From contig NC_041007.1 in NCBI RefSeq assembly GCF_004193775.1, positions 23,142,286 to 23,206,285 on the forward strand: 64,000 nt of DNA, read 5' to 3'. Source of the DNA: Glycine soja (taxonomy: Eukaryota; Streptophyta; Magnoliopsida; Fabales; Fabaceae). This document shows positions 30,736 to 41,196 of the stretch, piece after piece. A program made the translations under genes and the position numbers. The notes beneath the pieces were generated by a model, which made no database searches, was not told the origin of the DNA, and saw only the letters and a program-made list of their open reading frames with translations. How positions within the stretch are numbered: position 1 is the stretch's first letter; every line of letters begins with the position of its first letter.

Positions 30736-30930
30736 TTCTCCCCCTTTTTGATGATGACAATCATTATCAAGTAAATTCTCTCTGGCATCATCAAAAAGCT
30801 GAAACCTGCATGATTCACATTCTCCCTCTTTTTTATGATGACAATCATTATCAAGCAAATTCTTTTTTGTTTACATCATCAAAACCTACATGATTCACAT
30901 TCTCCCCTTTTTTTGATGATGACAACCATC
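30736..30930 (-). repeat. Triplicated polypurine-tract region
   Basis: A block of the type CACATTCTCCCCCTTTTTG followed by ATGATGACAATCATTATC occurs at about 30732-30779, 30816-30863 and 30895-30930, with 80-84-bp spacing. On the element strand each holds an AAAAAGGGGGAGAA-type polypurine tract; the copy next to the LTR is the functional position. The second copy has a C-to-T change and a longer T-run. Confidence 0.8.
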
Positions 30931-31189
30931 CATAGGTTAGGAGTAAAAACAAAAGAATATCTATCTGTACAGTTTACTCCCCCTTGATTTTGCAATGATT
31001 GCTTATATGAAACAGTTGAAGATTGATCGCATTGATTTCATATATAAAAAGCTATCTCATAAACCCTTACTATCTTATCTTTTATCTATTCATCCCCCTT
31101 TGTCAACATAAAAAACAAATCATGAGCAGAGAGAAGAAAAACATTCAGCAATTTATAATGAATTAAAAGAGTAGAGAATGCCATACTAT
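30931..31189 (-). other. Non-coding 3' segment of the minus-strand SIRE1-type element
   Basis: AT-rich sequence between the protease-region fragment and the polypurine repeats. It is what remains where pol should be. No ORF is supported. Confidence 0.55.
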
Positions 31190-31737
31190 TCAAGTATCAT
31201 TTGATGGCCTAAAAGAAAATGTTGTCGCTTGTTGGAATATATGAGAATCAAATACTATCAAAAGGCCTTTATCACATAATTGATGAATACTTAATAAACT
31301 ATGCTTAAGATTATCAATACGTAAAGCATTTTCTATGGAGGTAGAGGGATTCATACCTATTTTTCCAACTCCAACAATTTTACCTTTGTTTGTTGTCTCC
31401 ATAGATCACATATTCACTATCTCTGGGAGAAATATGAATAAACTTTAATGCATCTCCCACCACGTGTTTGGAGCAATTGCTATCAATGTATCAAATTTGC
31501 TTCGAGGAGTCCATCATTTATATAATCATATTTTGATTTTGGTACCCAAATTTTCTTAGGTTCTTGTATGTTAGTTTTGAGTAAGGATCCTTTTGGAACC
31601 CATACCAGTTTTCCAATGGTACTACCATTCTTTCCAATATAACATGTTGATGCACTATGATCATTCTTACCATAGTAAAAGCATGTTAACAAGGGAGAAC
31701 TAGCCTTTTGAGTGGATGCAAAGAACTTTTCATACAT
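31190..31737 (-). pseudogene. Gag C-terminus and protease region fragment, broken
   Basis: Two pieces in different frames. 31737-31483 has a degenerate second zinc knuckle, CFYYGKNDHSASTC, with one Cys changed to Tyr, and KKIWVPKSKYD. Then comes a protease-type site IDSNCSKHVVGD near 31470-31435, where the expected Gly is Asn, interrupted at 31483. 31402-31190 continues with KGKIVGVGKIG and HSLLSIHQLCDKGL (the segment before integrase) and stops at 31190. The frame changes between the pieces and the loss of integrase show it is dead. Confidence 0.75.
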
Positions 31738-31813
31738 CTTTTGTTGATTTTAAAGATTATATCCTAATTCAGCCTTATAAAAAAAACACATCTTTGTTTG
31801 CCAAATATAATAT

Positions 31814-33253
31814 CTAAATTATTTTTAACAAGAGTAAATTTGGCAATAGCAATTTTATATCTTCAATTTCTTCTTTTAATTTATCATAACATTCACATGA
31901 ATGATATGCTTTATTGTTTTCTTGTACTAAGCATTTTGTAGATGATTGGTCTTTATCTACTGATTTTAATGTTTTAACTTCAGATTTAAGATTTTCTAAC
32001 TCTACATTTAACTTCAAAATTTCCTTTTCTAAAGTTGAAATGGTTTTCTTAGAATATGAAACTAATTTGGCAAGTTTGATAGATTCTTTATGCAAGTCAT
32101 TGAATGCATCTTGAAGTTCATCAAAAGAAATAGATAAGTCATAGTTAGAAGACATTACCTCTTCTCCGCTTTCATAGTCTTTTGCCATGAGACCCAGATT
32201 TATGATTTCATTTTCTGAATCACTTGAAGAATATATGTCATTATCTTCCCAAGTGATGTATGCTTTCTTTTCTTTCTTTTCTTTGAAATTTCTCTTGTCG
32301 AATTTTTCCATTCTTCTTTTAAGGACAGGACAATCGAATCTTAAGTGCCCAGGTTGATCGCATTCATAGCATTTTGGGGCTAAGGAGGAATCTTCTCCTT
32401 TCTTCTTTGGATTGATGTTTCATCTCCTTTGATTTACTTTGTTCCTCAAAAATTTATTGAATCTGTTCACAAAAAATCTGAAATCATCATCTTCTTCTAT
32501 TTCATTCAAGTCCTCTTTGTCACTTTCTTCTTAAATAGAAGATGATAAGGCTTTGAGTGCTATTCCTCTCCACTTTTTATCATTCTCTTCATGTTGATGG
32601 AGTCTCATAAGTTCCATTTCATGTTCTTGGAGTTTTCCGAAGAGAGTGGCAAAAGACATATTAGTGAGATCTCCTTCTGCAATTGCTGTTACTTTTGGTT
32701 GCCATTGCCTGTTTAAACATCTCAGCACTTTGTTAATGAGATCTTCATTAAGAAATATTTTTCTCAATGATGCAATATGATTAACTATATGAGTAAATCT
32801 CTTTTGCATATCTTGTATGGTCTCATATTGATTCAATTTAAACAGTTCATATTCGTGTGTGAGAGTGTTTATTCTTGATCTCTTGACATTAGTTGTGCCT
32901 TCATGGGTTACTTGTAATGTATCCCACATTTCTTTTTTATTTTTACAATTTAAGACTCTAAAATATTCATCCATACCTAATGCAGAAGTGATTATATTTT
33001 TGGCCTTTAAATTGTATTGAACCCTTCGTCTTTCATCATCATTCCATTCTTCTCTAGGTTTTTCAATAGTTGTATTTCCCACTACCATTGTAGGAATGAA
33101 GGGACCATTTTCAATGGCTTCCCATATATTTAAATCTATGGCTTCAATAAAGATCTGCATTCGGGTTTTCCAATAGTGATAACCCTTGCCATTGAAAACA
33201 AGAGGCCTATTAATCGAATTTCCCTCAGGAAATGGAAAGTTACATGAGTCCAT
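31814..33253 (-). pseudogene. SIRE1-type gag with two in-frame stops
   Basis: It starts at the ATG at 33253 just inside the primer site. Residues 1-240 are open and match the other two SIRE1-type gags (PEGNSINRP, YHYWKTRMQIF, THEGTTNVKRSRINTL). A TAA at 32531 and a TGA near 32420 break the frame. Between and after them the zinc knuckle CYECDQPGHLRFDC is intact, the only fully intact copia knuckle in the window. An acidic segment and a coiled-coil-like region (STLEKEILKLNVELENL) follow, ending at 31814. Confidence 0.85.
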
Positions 33254-33295
33254 ATCTATCCTTGAAGTTTCTTTTAAACTTTAGATGAGAATCCT

Positions 33296-33307
33296 ACTCT
33301 GATACCA
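33296..33307 (-). other. Primer-binding site (initiator Met tRNA), minus strand
   Basis: ACTCTGATACCA in plus orientation, one mismatch from GCTCTGATACCA, lies two bases from the LTR at 33310. Confidence 0.85.
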
Positions 33308-33309
33308 CT

Positions 33310-34468
33310 TGTTGGACAAGTGACCTCAATAAATTAAGAGGGGGGTGAATTAAGTTTCAAAATTTCCCACTAATAAACTTTTAACCCCCTTCTAAATAAC
33401 AGACTCGAAATGCAGAAGAAGCAGCAATCAATTTAATAATGTTCTTCAAACATCCAAGACAAAATTGATTGCAATAACATAAATGAGATAAGGGAAGAGA
33501 GAAAAGCAAACTCAATTTATATTGGTTCGGCCACTTCTCGTGCCTACGTCCAGTTCTCAAGCAATCCACTTGATATTTTCACTAACTTTGTAAAAATCAT
33601 TTTTTCAACTTCTGAACACTCGAGGGATCCCTTTCCCTTATGTTCAGGAAACTCACAATTCAAGAGACAACCAGTCTCTTGATTACAACTGACTTTCTGA
33701 GATGAACAGAAAGATTTCTCTCCTTTAGAGTGGATGATCCAAATTGAAGTTCCTAGAGGAATTTCTCTCTTTTAGAGATGATAATACAATTTGAAGTTCC
33801 TGGATGAACTCTCAATATATTTGCAAGTGTTTTCCCAAGAGTTGTTGAGAGAGAATTTGGCAATGAAGTTCTCTTAGAATATCTCTCTTTTGCTTTTCGA
33901 AGTCAGACACGCATATATATAGGCCCTTCGTGCCATTTCAAAATGGTTTGCAGAGATGTGTCTTTTCAAAAAGCTTTTTCTGAAATTTTTCACTAGTAAT
34001 CGATTATAGGTTTCTGGTAATCGATTATACAGTTATATTTTGAAGGGTCATGACTTTTTAAAGTGTTTTCTAAAGTGTCGTTCCTGGTAATCGATTACAT
34101 GATTCAAAATTCAAATTCAAAACCCTTTTTAAAAGCTGTTTTTCAAAATTGTCTTCTAGTAATCGATTACACTGACTGGTAATCGATTACATGATTCAAA
34201 ATTCAAATTCAAAACCCTTTTTAAAAGTTTTTTTTCAAAATTGTCTTCTGGTAATCGATTACACTGCCTAGTAATCGATTACCAGAGCCTTGATCTCTTG
34301 GAAACACTTGTTTTGAGGCAAAAGCTTGATCTTGAATTAATCTTGAAGCAACCTTGTATTAATCTTGAAGCAATGCTTAACCTTTGAATGTTTGTTGAAG
34401 TAATCTTGAAAGCAATCTTGTTTGATTATTCTTTGGCATCATCAAAACCATGTATTCATACATTCACA
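33310..34468 (-). repeat. 5' LTR of the minus-strand SIRE1-type element
   Basis: 1,159 bp from TGTTGGACAAG to CATTCACA in plus coordinates, followed by the target duplication CACCA. Seven palindrome-type sites lie between 33993 and 34285, most keeping TAATCGATTA. Confidence 0.9.
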
Positions 34469-34473
34469 CACCA

Positions 34474-34728
34474 CGGCAAAGGGTGTTCTCCCAGCATTCA
34501 TTTGACTAAAATATTGTAAGACCAGTCAGTTTAGGGAGTTTTAGAGGTGGCTGGCCAATGAGAAATATATGTAGAGATAGTAGAATTAACAAATATTTTA
34601 CGATGCGAGTGAGATCTAGTAGATAACTGCATCGTTGTGGTTAAATGCTTGTCCGTGGCTTGTTAAAGTCTTTATGTATTTTCTTGATGAAGTGGGAAGA
34701 CTCAACCTTATGTTTTGTTCAGGATCAA
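34474..34728. other. Unassigned flank
   Basis: Continuation of the sequence interrupted at 29535. No repeat partner in the window and no coding signal. Confidence 0.4.
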
Positions 34729-35302
34729 ATGGCAGGGCTAGACCTTCTCCTTGAGCTCGACTATTACCATGGGAGATGGATACCAGATATGGCTTGAGGC
34801 ATGGACCACTTCATTGGATACCTCCATTTTACTGTGACTTCCCTAGATAGATCAGGCGATACACCTAAGTTCATAGAGTATTTCATCTTGTGGACTCAAC
34901 CCACTCCACCATACTATTGTCATGCTACATTAGTAGAGATCGTCGAATTATCTTCATCCTCGTCTTCATCATTTTCATCCGACATGCCGATGTATGCACC
35001 TCCATTGACGTATGACATTGAGATTTCCAAGCATATTTTGACCACTCCTCTATCTCTAGATCCATACTCATGCTTTGACCTTAGTTGGGGCTAATGCTCG
35101 AGTGGTAGCACCATCCGGGGCCAACTTTGGAGATGAGGAGGAGGAAAAGAAGGTTCCTACTAATGATGGCTAAGAGATACTTGATCTAGCAATACTTGGA
35201 GGTGAGGTGGCGACCAGTGGAATGGTTTCTCAAGAAGTAACTAGGTGGTTTATCAAGAATAGCAGTGAGGAGGATACTAAGGAAGACCCTTTGGACTACT
35301 GA
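34729..35302 (+). pseudogene. Unrecognised ORF remnant with acidic C-terminus
   Basis: An ATG at 34729 starts MAGLDLLLELDYYHGRW and is stopped by TGA near 34798. The same frame reopens (HFIGYLHFTVTSLDRSG, PPYYCHATLVEIVEL, a serine run, MPMYAPPLTYDIEISKH) to TAA near 35092. A one-base shift then continues as ANARVVAPSGANFGDEEEE, another stop, and KNSSEEDTKEDPLDY ending at about 35302. The pattern fits one protein of roughly 190 residues that has decayed. I do not recognise the family. It could be the last ORF of an old gypsy element or a captured gene. Confidence 0.4.
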
Positions 35303-36207
35303 CTTTTGACACCACCTTTTGTGCACCTTACTTCCTAAGGTTAGGTTTTAGTGGTGACTACCCTGAGACTAGGTGTTTCCCCTTTTTTTTATATTTGTAT
35401 GGATAGGCCTAGGTTTCATACTTTTGCATGTACATTTCAATCATCATATTTTCATCACATGTATTTTGGTAACATGGGTTGTATATGCACTCTGATGTAT
35501 TTCTTCATTTAAAAAAATCAATACTTTATGTATATCCGCACTTATGTATGTTCAATAACTTAAAACTCATCTTACTTCTCTTTTATATTCATCTTAAAAA
35601 GTGTATGATTTATATTTAAGACAATAATACATGTTCTTAAACATTTTGGACAACACATTTGATTTACCAATTGATTTGTTGTTAGTACATAGAAAAAATG
35701 CCCATGTTTCTTAAATTACAATACTTTTGTGATCACATTAATGAACATGTTTACTAAAATAAATTCATTGAGGAAATTTAATGAAGGTTTATTCAAAAGA
35801 TATTTTGGGTGTTACACTCGCCACAACGAAAATGAGTTAGAAGCATAAAGATCAAGTGAAGAAGTTCCTTGTATTTAGTGAAGATTTGTTATAGTGAGAA
35901 TTCTCCTCTCTATGGTGAAAGTCTGATGTGGCAGAAAAAAATACAATTGCAGCTCTTTTTTAAATAGCTTGAACATCTTTGTAAAAAAATTGTTCATTTT
36001 TTAGATTCAAAGATTAGAAACTACAAAATTCCCTTTCTCTCTCCTCTCTTTTCTCCATTTATAATCAACATTTGCAAGTTCTATTTGGATCAATTAGTGC
36101 TTTTAGATTTCTTTTTCTCTTGAGGTTTTTCTGCTCCTTCACTTTCTATAGATGGATGCATAGATTGTTGAGTGCCACTGAGTAGCCAATGTGTTTCCAT
36201 CTTGACT
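35303..36207. other. Unassigned AT-rich sequence with an LTR-like end
   Basis: TTTTGGGTGTTACA at about 35803-35816 looks like the terminus of a TGTAACACCC-type LTR, but no start was found within 1 kb. The rest has no coding or repeat signal that I can support. Confidence 0.35.
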
Positions 36208-36544
36208 AGGTTAGGATACACTAGTTGCGCCCATGAAAAGGGTTTCCAAAGACACTATTGCATTTGAGGAAAAAGCCTTATAAGCATCAAATGGAATATG
36301 TTTATAGTCATACCTCGTCCAAGGGGTTAGAGTTACTATGATGTGTTTGATGTTGGACGTGTTCTTGAATAGCTCTGTAAATAAGCTCACACCTCTTATA
36401 GTAGTTTTGCTTATTTCTTGTGAAGAAAGCATCAGGAAATCTCTTCTTCATTTTTTCTTTAGCAAAAATGAATTTCTTCATTGGAGGTGGATTCCATGGT
36501 CTCCATTCAGCCAACCAAGTAGAGGGGTGGAGTGGAGTCCACAA
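36070..36544 (-). pseudogene. Unrecognised protein-coding remnant, minus strand
   Basis: Three successive open stretches read on the minus strand. 36544-36308 has PSTWLAEWRPWNPPPMKK and FPDAFFTRNKQNYYKRC. A frame change near 36310 leads to YDYKHIPFDAYKAF and SLETLFMGATSVS (to 36211). Another frame change leads to METHWLLSGTQQSMHPS and a lysine-rich tail stopping near 36075. Composition and continuity suggest one decayed gene or transposon ORF. The first change lies at GAG|GTATGA, which could also be a splice donor. No family is recognised. Confidence 0.4.
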
Positions 36545-36568
36545 ACTTGGACAATTTTATGGGAGATA

Positions 36569-36719
36569 TGTAACGACCCACCTCGTCGCTACGATATCAC
36601 CACTCTAAACCGCGAAAGTTTCAATTTTTAATTGAAAGCTCTGTTAGTTTTCTTATGAAAAATAAAAGTAATTTTTTTTTCATGATATACATTCACCAAA
36701 CAACGCACCATTACTTAAA

Positions 36720-36755
<36 letters not shown>

Positions 36756-36950
36756 TATAGGTATAGTAACTCAGTACACATCATTCACATAATGGAAAGT
36801 AAATTTGTTCATATATATAATTAAATCTATGATTTTCATCCCCAATTCAAAAAAAAAAAAAGAATTATAGAACCAGCTATGGAGGAGTTGATGAACAAAA
36901 CACAACTCTCTCCCAAAATAATTTCAACGTCATCCCGTCGGCTTGGCGGC
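36569..36950 (+). repeat. LTR-like start truncated by the Athila-type LTR
   Basis: TGTAACGACCC at 36569 resembles the start of gypsy LTRs of the TGTAAC(A/G)(C/A)CC type. The sequence runs to 36950, where the Athila-type LTR begins. No matching right end was found. Confidence 0.35.
36723..36753. repeat. (AT)n microsatellite
   Basis: An uninterrupted AT dinucleotide run of about 15 units, followed by GGTATAGGTATAG. Confidence 0.95.
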
Positions 36951-38074
36951 TGATGTGTCATTATTTTCTCCTATTTCTTAACCCTTTTTGTCACCATTTT
37001 AATTACTGATTAGCCTTAATTGTCAAATTAATTATGCAGTTTTATCATTAGGGCATACTTGACTAATTTTGTGTTTTTAATTTAATTTCAGGAGAATTAT
37101 AAGCAATTGGGCTTGAATCCAGAATTGGGCTTGGACTTGAAGAGAGCGACAATTTTATTTTATCAAATCTTATCCAGATTTTATTTCATCTAGATTTTAT
37201 TTTGTCCTGATTTTATTCCATCCAATCTTATCTTATCTTGTCCAAATTTTATTCCATCCAATCTTATCTTATCTTGTCCAGATTTTATTTTATTTATGGA
37301 CTTGGACTTAAAACATATTTGTAAGCTTTGGGGCTGAGGACCTATATAACAGCACCAGAGTTTTAGTTTAGGAAGTTTTTCTGAGAGGAGAATAATTCTA
37401 GGGTTTTAGAATTCCAGTTTTTACTGTTCATGCGCACTGTTCACGTAGAATAAAATTCATTTTTTGCAATTTCGTTTCTGCTTCAATTTCTGCTGATTAA
37501 TGGAAGGCTAAGTCTCCAACGTTGTTTTCTCTTGAGGATCAAGCACAGCTCTCTTTGAGGTTTTGTTATTACTATTGAATACTGATTAGTTTTTCCTCTT
37601 CACCAATTACTTTGTATTTGTTGCTATTAATCCATGCATGCTTAGTGCTTGATTAATTGTCTCTACACTTAATTTATGTTCATGCTTAATGATCAGTTTC
37701 ATTCATGATTAATTGGTGTATGTGTTGCCTAATCACATAATGACAGCCTTATGTTAATTTTCGCTTAGAAATTTAATTTAGGGTTGGATTAAGTAGTTGA
37801 ACTAGTTAAGGATAAATCCTTGTAACCTAGGATAAGAGACTTGCTTATGAATCAAGGGAAAACAACATGTTTTAATTCTGTTATTGTCTAATTAAAATTT
37901 GCTTGCTGTTTAAATTATAAAAATAAACAAACCCCCCCCCCCCCCAATTTGTTACTGTTTTATCACTATCTATTATGATCATTGGTTGACCATTGTTCGT
38001 TGGGAGACGACCTAGGATCACTTCCTAGATACTGCATTTTTAATGTTTATTTGATTCGGGTACGGCCTCGATCA
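36951..38074 (+). repeat. 5' LTR of the plus-strand Athila-type element
   Basis: 1,124 bp from TGATGTGTCATT to CCTCGATCA, homologous in reverse to 38285-39379 and 47362-48474. A TATA-like CTATATAAC is at 37342-37350. A C14 run is at 37932-37945. A short repeated block, ATTTTATTCCATCCAATC, recurs near 37215-37270. Confidence 0.9.
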
Positions 38075-38078
38075 AATT

Positions 38079-38096
38079 TGGCGTTGTTGCCAGGGA
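38079..38096 (+). other. Primer-binding site (tRNA-Asp)
   Basis: TGGCGTTGTTGCCAGGGA is three transitions from TGGCGCCGTTGCCGGGGA, the complement of the plant tRNA-Asp 3' end used by Athila/Calypso elements. The changes are C-to-T or G-to-A at CG or CNG sites, as expected after methylation. Confidence 0.85.
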
Positions 38097-38284
38097 GCAG
38101 TGGGCCAAAGATTCATAATAGTGTTTCGTTGTTTTGAGTCTAGCTCTGTTGTTTAGTGTGTGAGTGTGTGTTGTTATGTTTTGTGTAGTGTTCTATTTTG
38201 CATTTTAGTCGCATCCCCTGTTTAGCGCTTCCCTGTTTCAATTGCTCACAAAATTGCGACTGATTTTGTGTAATGTTGTGTAAT

Positions 38285-39379
38285 TGATCGAGGCCGTACC
38301 CGAATCAAATAAACATGAAAATGCAGTAACTAGGAAGTGATCCTAGGTCGTTTCCCAACGAGCAATGATAAACCAAATTTTCATAATATACTTGCAGTAA
38401 CAGTAATGATTGGGGGGTTGTTTGTTTTGTGAAATAAAGAACAAGCGAATTAGAATACCAAATTAATAGTATTTAAAACGGGTTGTTTCCTCTGATTCAG
38501 AAGCCACTCTCTTGTCCTAGGTTATGGAGAATTTGTCCCTAACAGTTAACCACTTAATCCAACCCTATTTCAATTTACTAAGTGAAAACCAACTTAGGGC
38601 TGTCAATACGTGATTAGGCAACACATACACCAATTAACCCTTTGTCCATTAAGCATGAACGCAAGTTAGGCTCAGAGGCAATTAATTGAGCACGAAGCGT
38701 GCACAGATTAATATTAACGAATGTGGGTTAATTGGTGAAGGGAAAACTGCCAAAAAGCTACATTATAAACAAAACCTCGAAGAGAGTTGAGCTTCATCCT
38801 CAGAAGGAAACAACACCAGAAAACATAGCCTTCCATAGATTCAATAAAAGCAAAAAACGTAAATGAAAATAAAAGCAGAAACATAAATGAAAGCAGAAGA
38901 AGAAACAAGAACGAAATTGTAATTAGAAGCTGAAAATAGAAAATTTCATTACGTGAATAGTAGCATTCGAACAAAAAAAACCTAAAACATAAACCCTATG
39001 CTCTGAATAATAGTCTAACAGAATAGCCTTGCACGAATCCCAAGGCTGCTATTTAAAAGAGTCACTCAAAGTCACTGGGCTCTATTACATTATTCTGGCC
39101 CAAAACGAAATAAACACTGAACTACATAAAATAAAATTGCAATCTCCTAATTAGAAATTAACTAAGGTAAGCGCTAATTTATTTGCCCTCTTCAAGTCCA
39201 CAACCAAAATCCGGATTAAGCCCAATGTTTCATTAATTCCTGAAATTAGATTAAAAACATCAAATTAGCTAAATGAGCCCAAATAATAAAACTGCCTAAT
39301 TAATTTGACAATTAAGAGTAATCAGTAATTAAAATGGTGCAAAAAAGGTTTAAGAAATAGAAGAAAATGATGGCACATC
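38285..39379 (-). repeat. 3' LTR of the minus-strand Athila-type element
   Basis: 1,095 bp from TGATCGAGGC to GGCACATCA in plus coordinates, the partner of 47362-48474. The two differ by scattered transitions and small indels, for example an extra GCAGAAACGTAAATGAA unit in the right copy near 47960. Confidence 0.92.
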
Positions 39380-39396
39380 AAAACCCCCCATACTTA
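39380..39396 (-). other. Polypurine tract (minus strand)
   Basis: AAACCCCCCATACTTAG in plus orientation; on the element strand it is a TAAGTATGGGGGGTTT run directly before the LTR start TGATGTGCC. Confidence 0.85.
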
Positions 39397-40896
39397 GCCT
39401 TTTGCACTCCTGGGAAAAATGAAACAAAGAACAAAATCCAAGGATATCAAAGAGAGACAAACAAAAACATTCACATATTTCTCAATGAACATCATGGAAT
39501 GAAAGTAATGGGTAACATCTAACATAAGGAGATCCGAAAACTCAAGACATTCATGAAAATCATCCAAGCAACCCAATCATGGCAAAATAGTTAATCAGCT
39601 CAAGAATGAAAAGTGATAAAGCCTCACAAGATATACACTCTATCTCTCAAGTGTCTAGGCTACTATTTACCCTCAAAGCACCCATGAAAACAAACACCAC
39701 ATAAACTTGGCAAGAATCTAAAATTGACAATCAACCCATAAACACAAGCACATGAGGATCAAAAGGTCTTTTAAAGTTGTAATGGGGCCAAGGACAAGGT
39801 AGGTAAAATATGGAATAAGTGGCTAAATCCCAAAGGAATAGAGGAGCAATGGGGAATAAGTGCATATTAAGAAAAAATAAGAAGACCTAAAGATAAAATT
39901 TAAACATAAAGAGTAGAACCAAGAGTCTCATCATTCTTTTCCATTTAAGATCTTATTCACTCAACTTTATTGCTTTTCTTTTTCTTTTTCGAATTTTTTA
40001 TTATTATTATTTTATTTTTTTTACTCTGTAGCATTTGAGAAACAGCATCTCATTCAGCATGTCCAACATTTAACCAATATACAATGTACATCAAGTATGG
40101 CCCAAAATACATAATGAAGCATATCCAACAAAACATATTATCCAATGAAACAAAAAACCCCCACACTTATTCCCAAAACAATTCCAAAGCTTCAAAATTC
40201 CTTAAGGATATGGTGATATCATGGTTTTTCACTTAAGGCTTGTAGTGACCTTCAAAACAAGGAAAAGGAAACAAGGCTCAAAAGGGCTATCAAAGGAATT
40301 AATTCAAGGTAAGTCCATTTGGCTAGAAGCTTATAAGAACAAAATTGCCTCAATCATTTCCAAATATGCATGTGAATTAGGAAGCATCAACAAGAATCAA
40401 GCCAAGGCTATTGTGCAAGCAATCAATGGGGCAAAACACACTAAATGATTATGATGATGGATGGCTTAAATTCTCACAAAGGTAAACTCATCACTTTCAA
40501 ATTGAGCTTTCAAAACTATCATGGCATCTAGAGGAAAATCAACGATTTCAAATCACAAAATGTCAAGAAACTTTTATTTTCAAAACAATTACCCATTTCT
40601 TGAACATATCCTATAATTCAAAGAAAAACATGCAAAGTCGTACACGCACACAGAATTGACCAAAATATTAAACTAGAAACCCAACGAAACTAACAACATT
40701 AACAAATTAACACAACTAATCAAATTAACAAAACCGACAAAACTAGCAAAACCAAAGAACACTCCCCCCATACTTAAACAACACATTGTCCTCAATGTAG
40801 CACAATTAAAAGATTAAAAACAATTAAACCATCAAATAGAATCGGACAAGTGTAATAAAAGCAAAGAAGGAGATAGGAACAGAAGAACTCCCTAAG
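39397..40896 (-). other. 3' non-coding region of the minus-strand Athila-type element
   Basis: About 1.5 kb lie between integrase and the polypurine tract, where Athila/Calypso relatives may carry an env-like ORF. No frame longer than about 75 codons, signal peptide or membrane segment is seen. A second polypurine-like motif, the complement of CTCCCCCCATACTTAAAC, lies at about 40763-40780 just after the pol stop. Confidence 0.65.
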
Positions 40897-41196
40897 TTAT
40901 GGTGGAGGAAGAGTAGGGTGGAGTAAGGAAGTCTCTTCCACCACTACGTCCACTAAAGAAGGGTTTGTGAGGAATGGCTTAAGTCGGTGTCCGTTGACCT
41001 TGAAGCTCTTGTTTGTGGAGTCGCTTTTTATCTCAACTGTACCATAAGGAAAAACATTAGTAACAACAAAAGGACCAATCCACTTAGACCTCAACTTACC
41101 ACTCATGAGCCCAAGTCTAGAATTATACAATAACACTTTTTGCCCAACCATGAAGTCCTTCTTAATTATCATGCTATCATGGATCTTCTTGGTCTT
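40897..41196 (-). pseudogene. Integrase C-terminal segment (minus element)
   Basis: It continues the integrase frame after a stop at 41197-41199. It contains [31 protein letters not shown] and NGHRLKPFL, the typical gypsy integrase C-terminal fold, and ends PTLPPP at 40897. It is homologous to 54528-54893. Confidence 0.85.

Larger units (their letters stand above)
29536..34468 (-). mobile_element. SIRE1-type Ty1/copia element, minus strand, no RT or integrase
   Basis: Two LTRs, a primer site, gag, a protease-region fragment and a triplicated polypurine tract, flanked by the perfect 5-bp target duplication CACCA. The internal region is only about 2.6 kb. Integrase, RT and RNase H are absent, so this is a deletion derivative that either integrated in this form or lost pol afterwards. 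Confidence 0.9.

Noticed and set aside
40221..40448. 75-codon plus-strand ORF in the Athila-type 3' non-coding region
   Set aside because: Plus-strand reading inside a minus-strand element with no counterpart or domain; likely chance.
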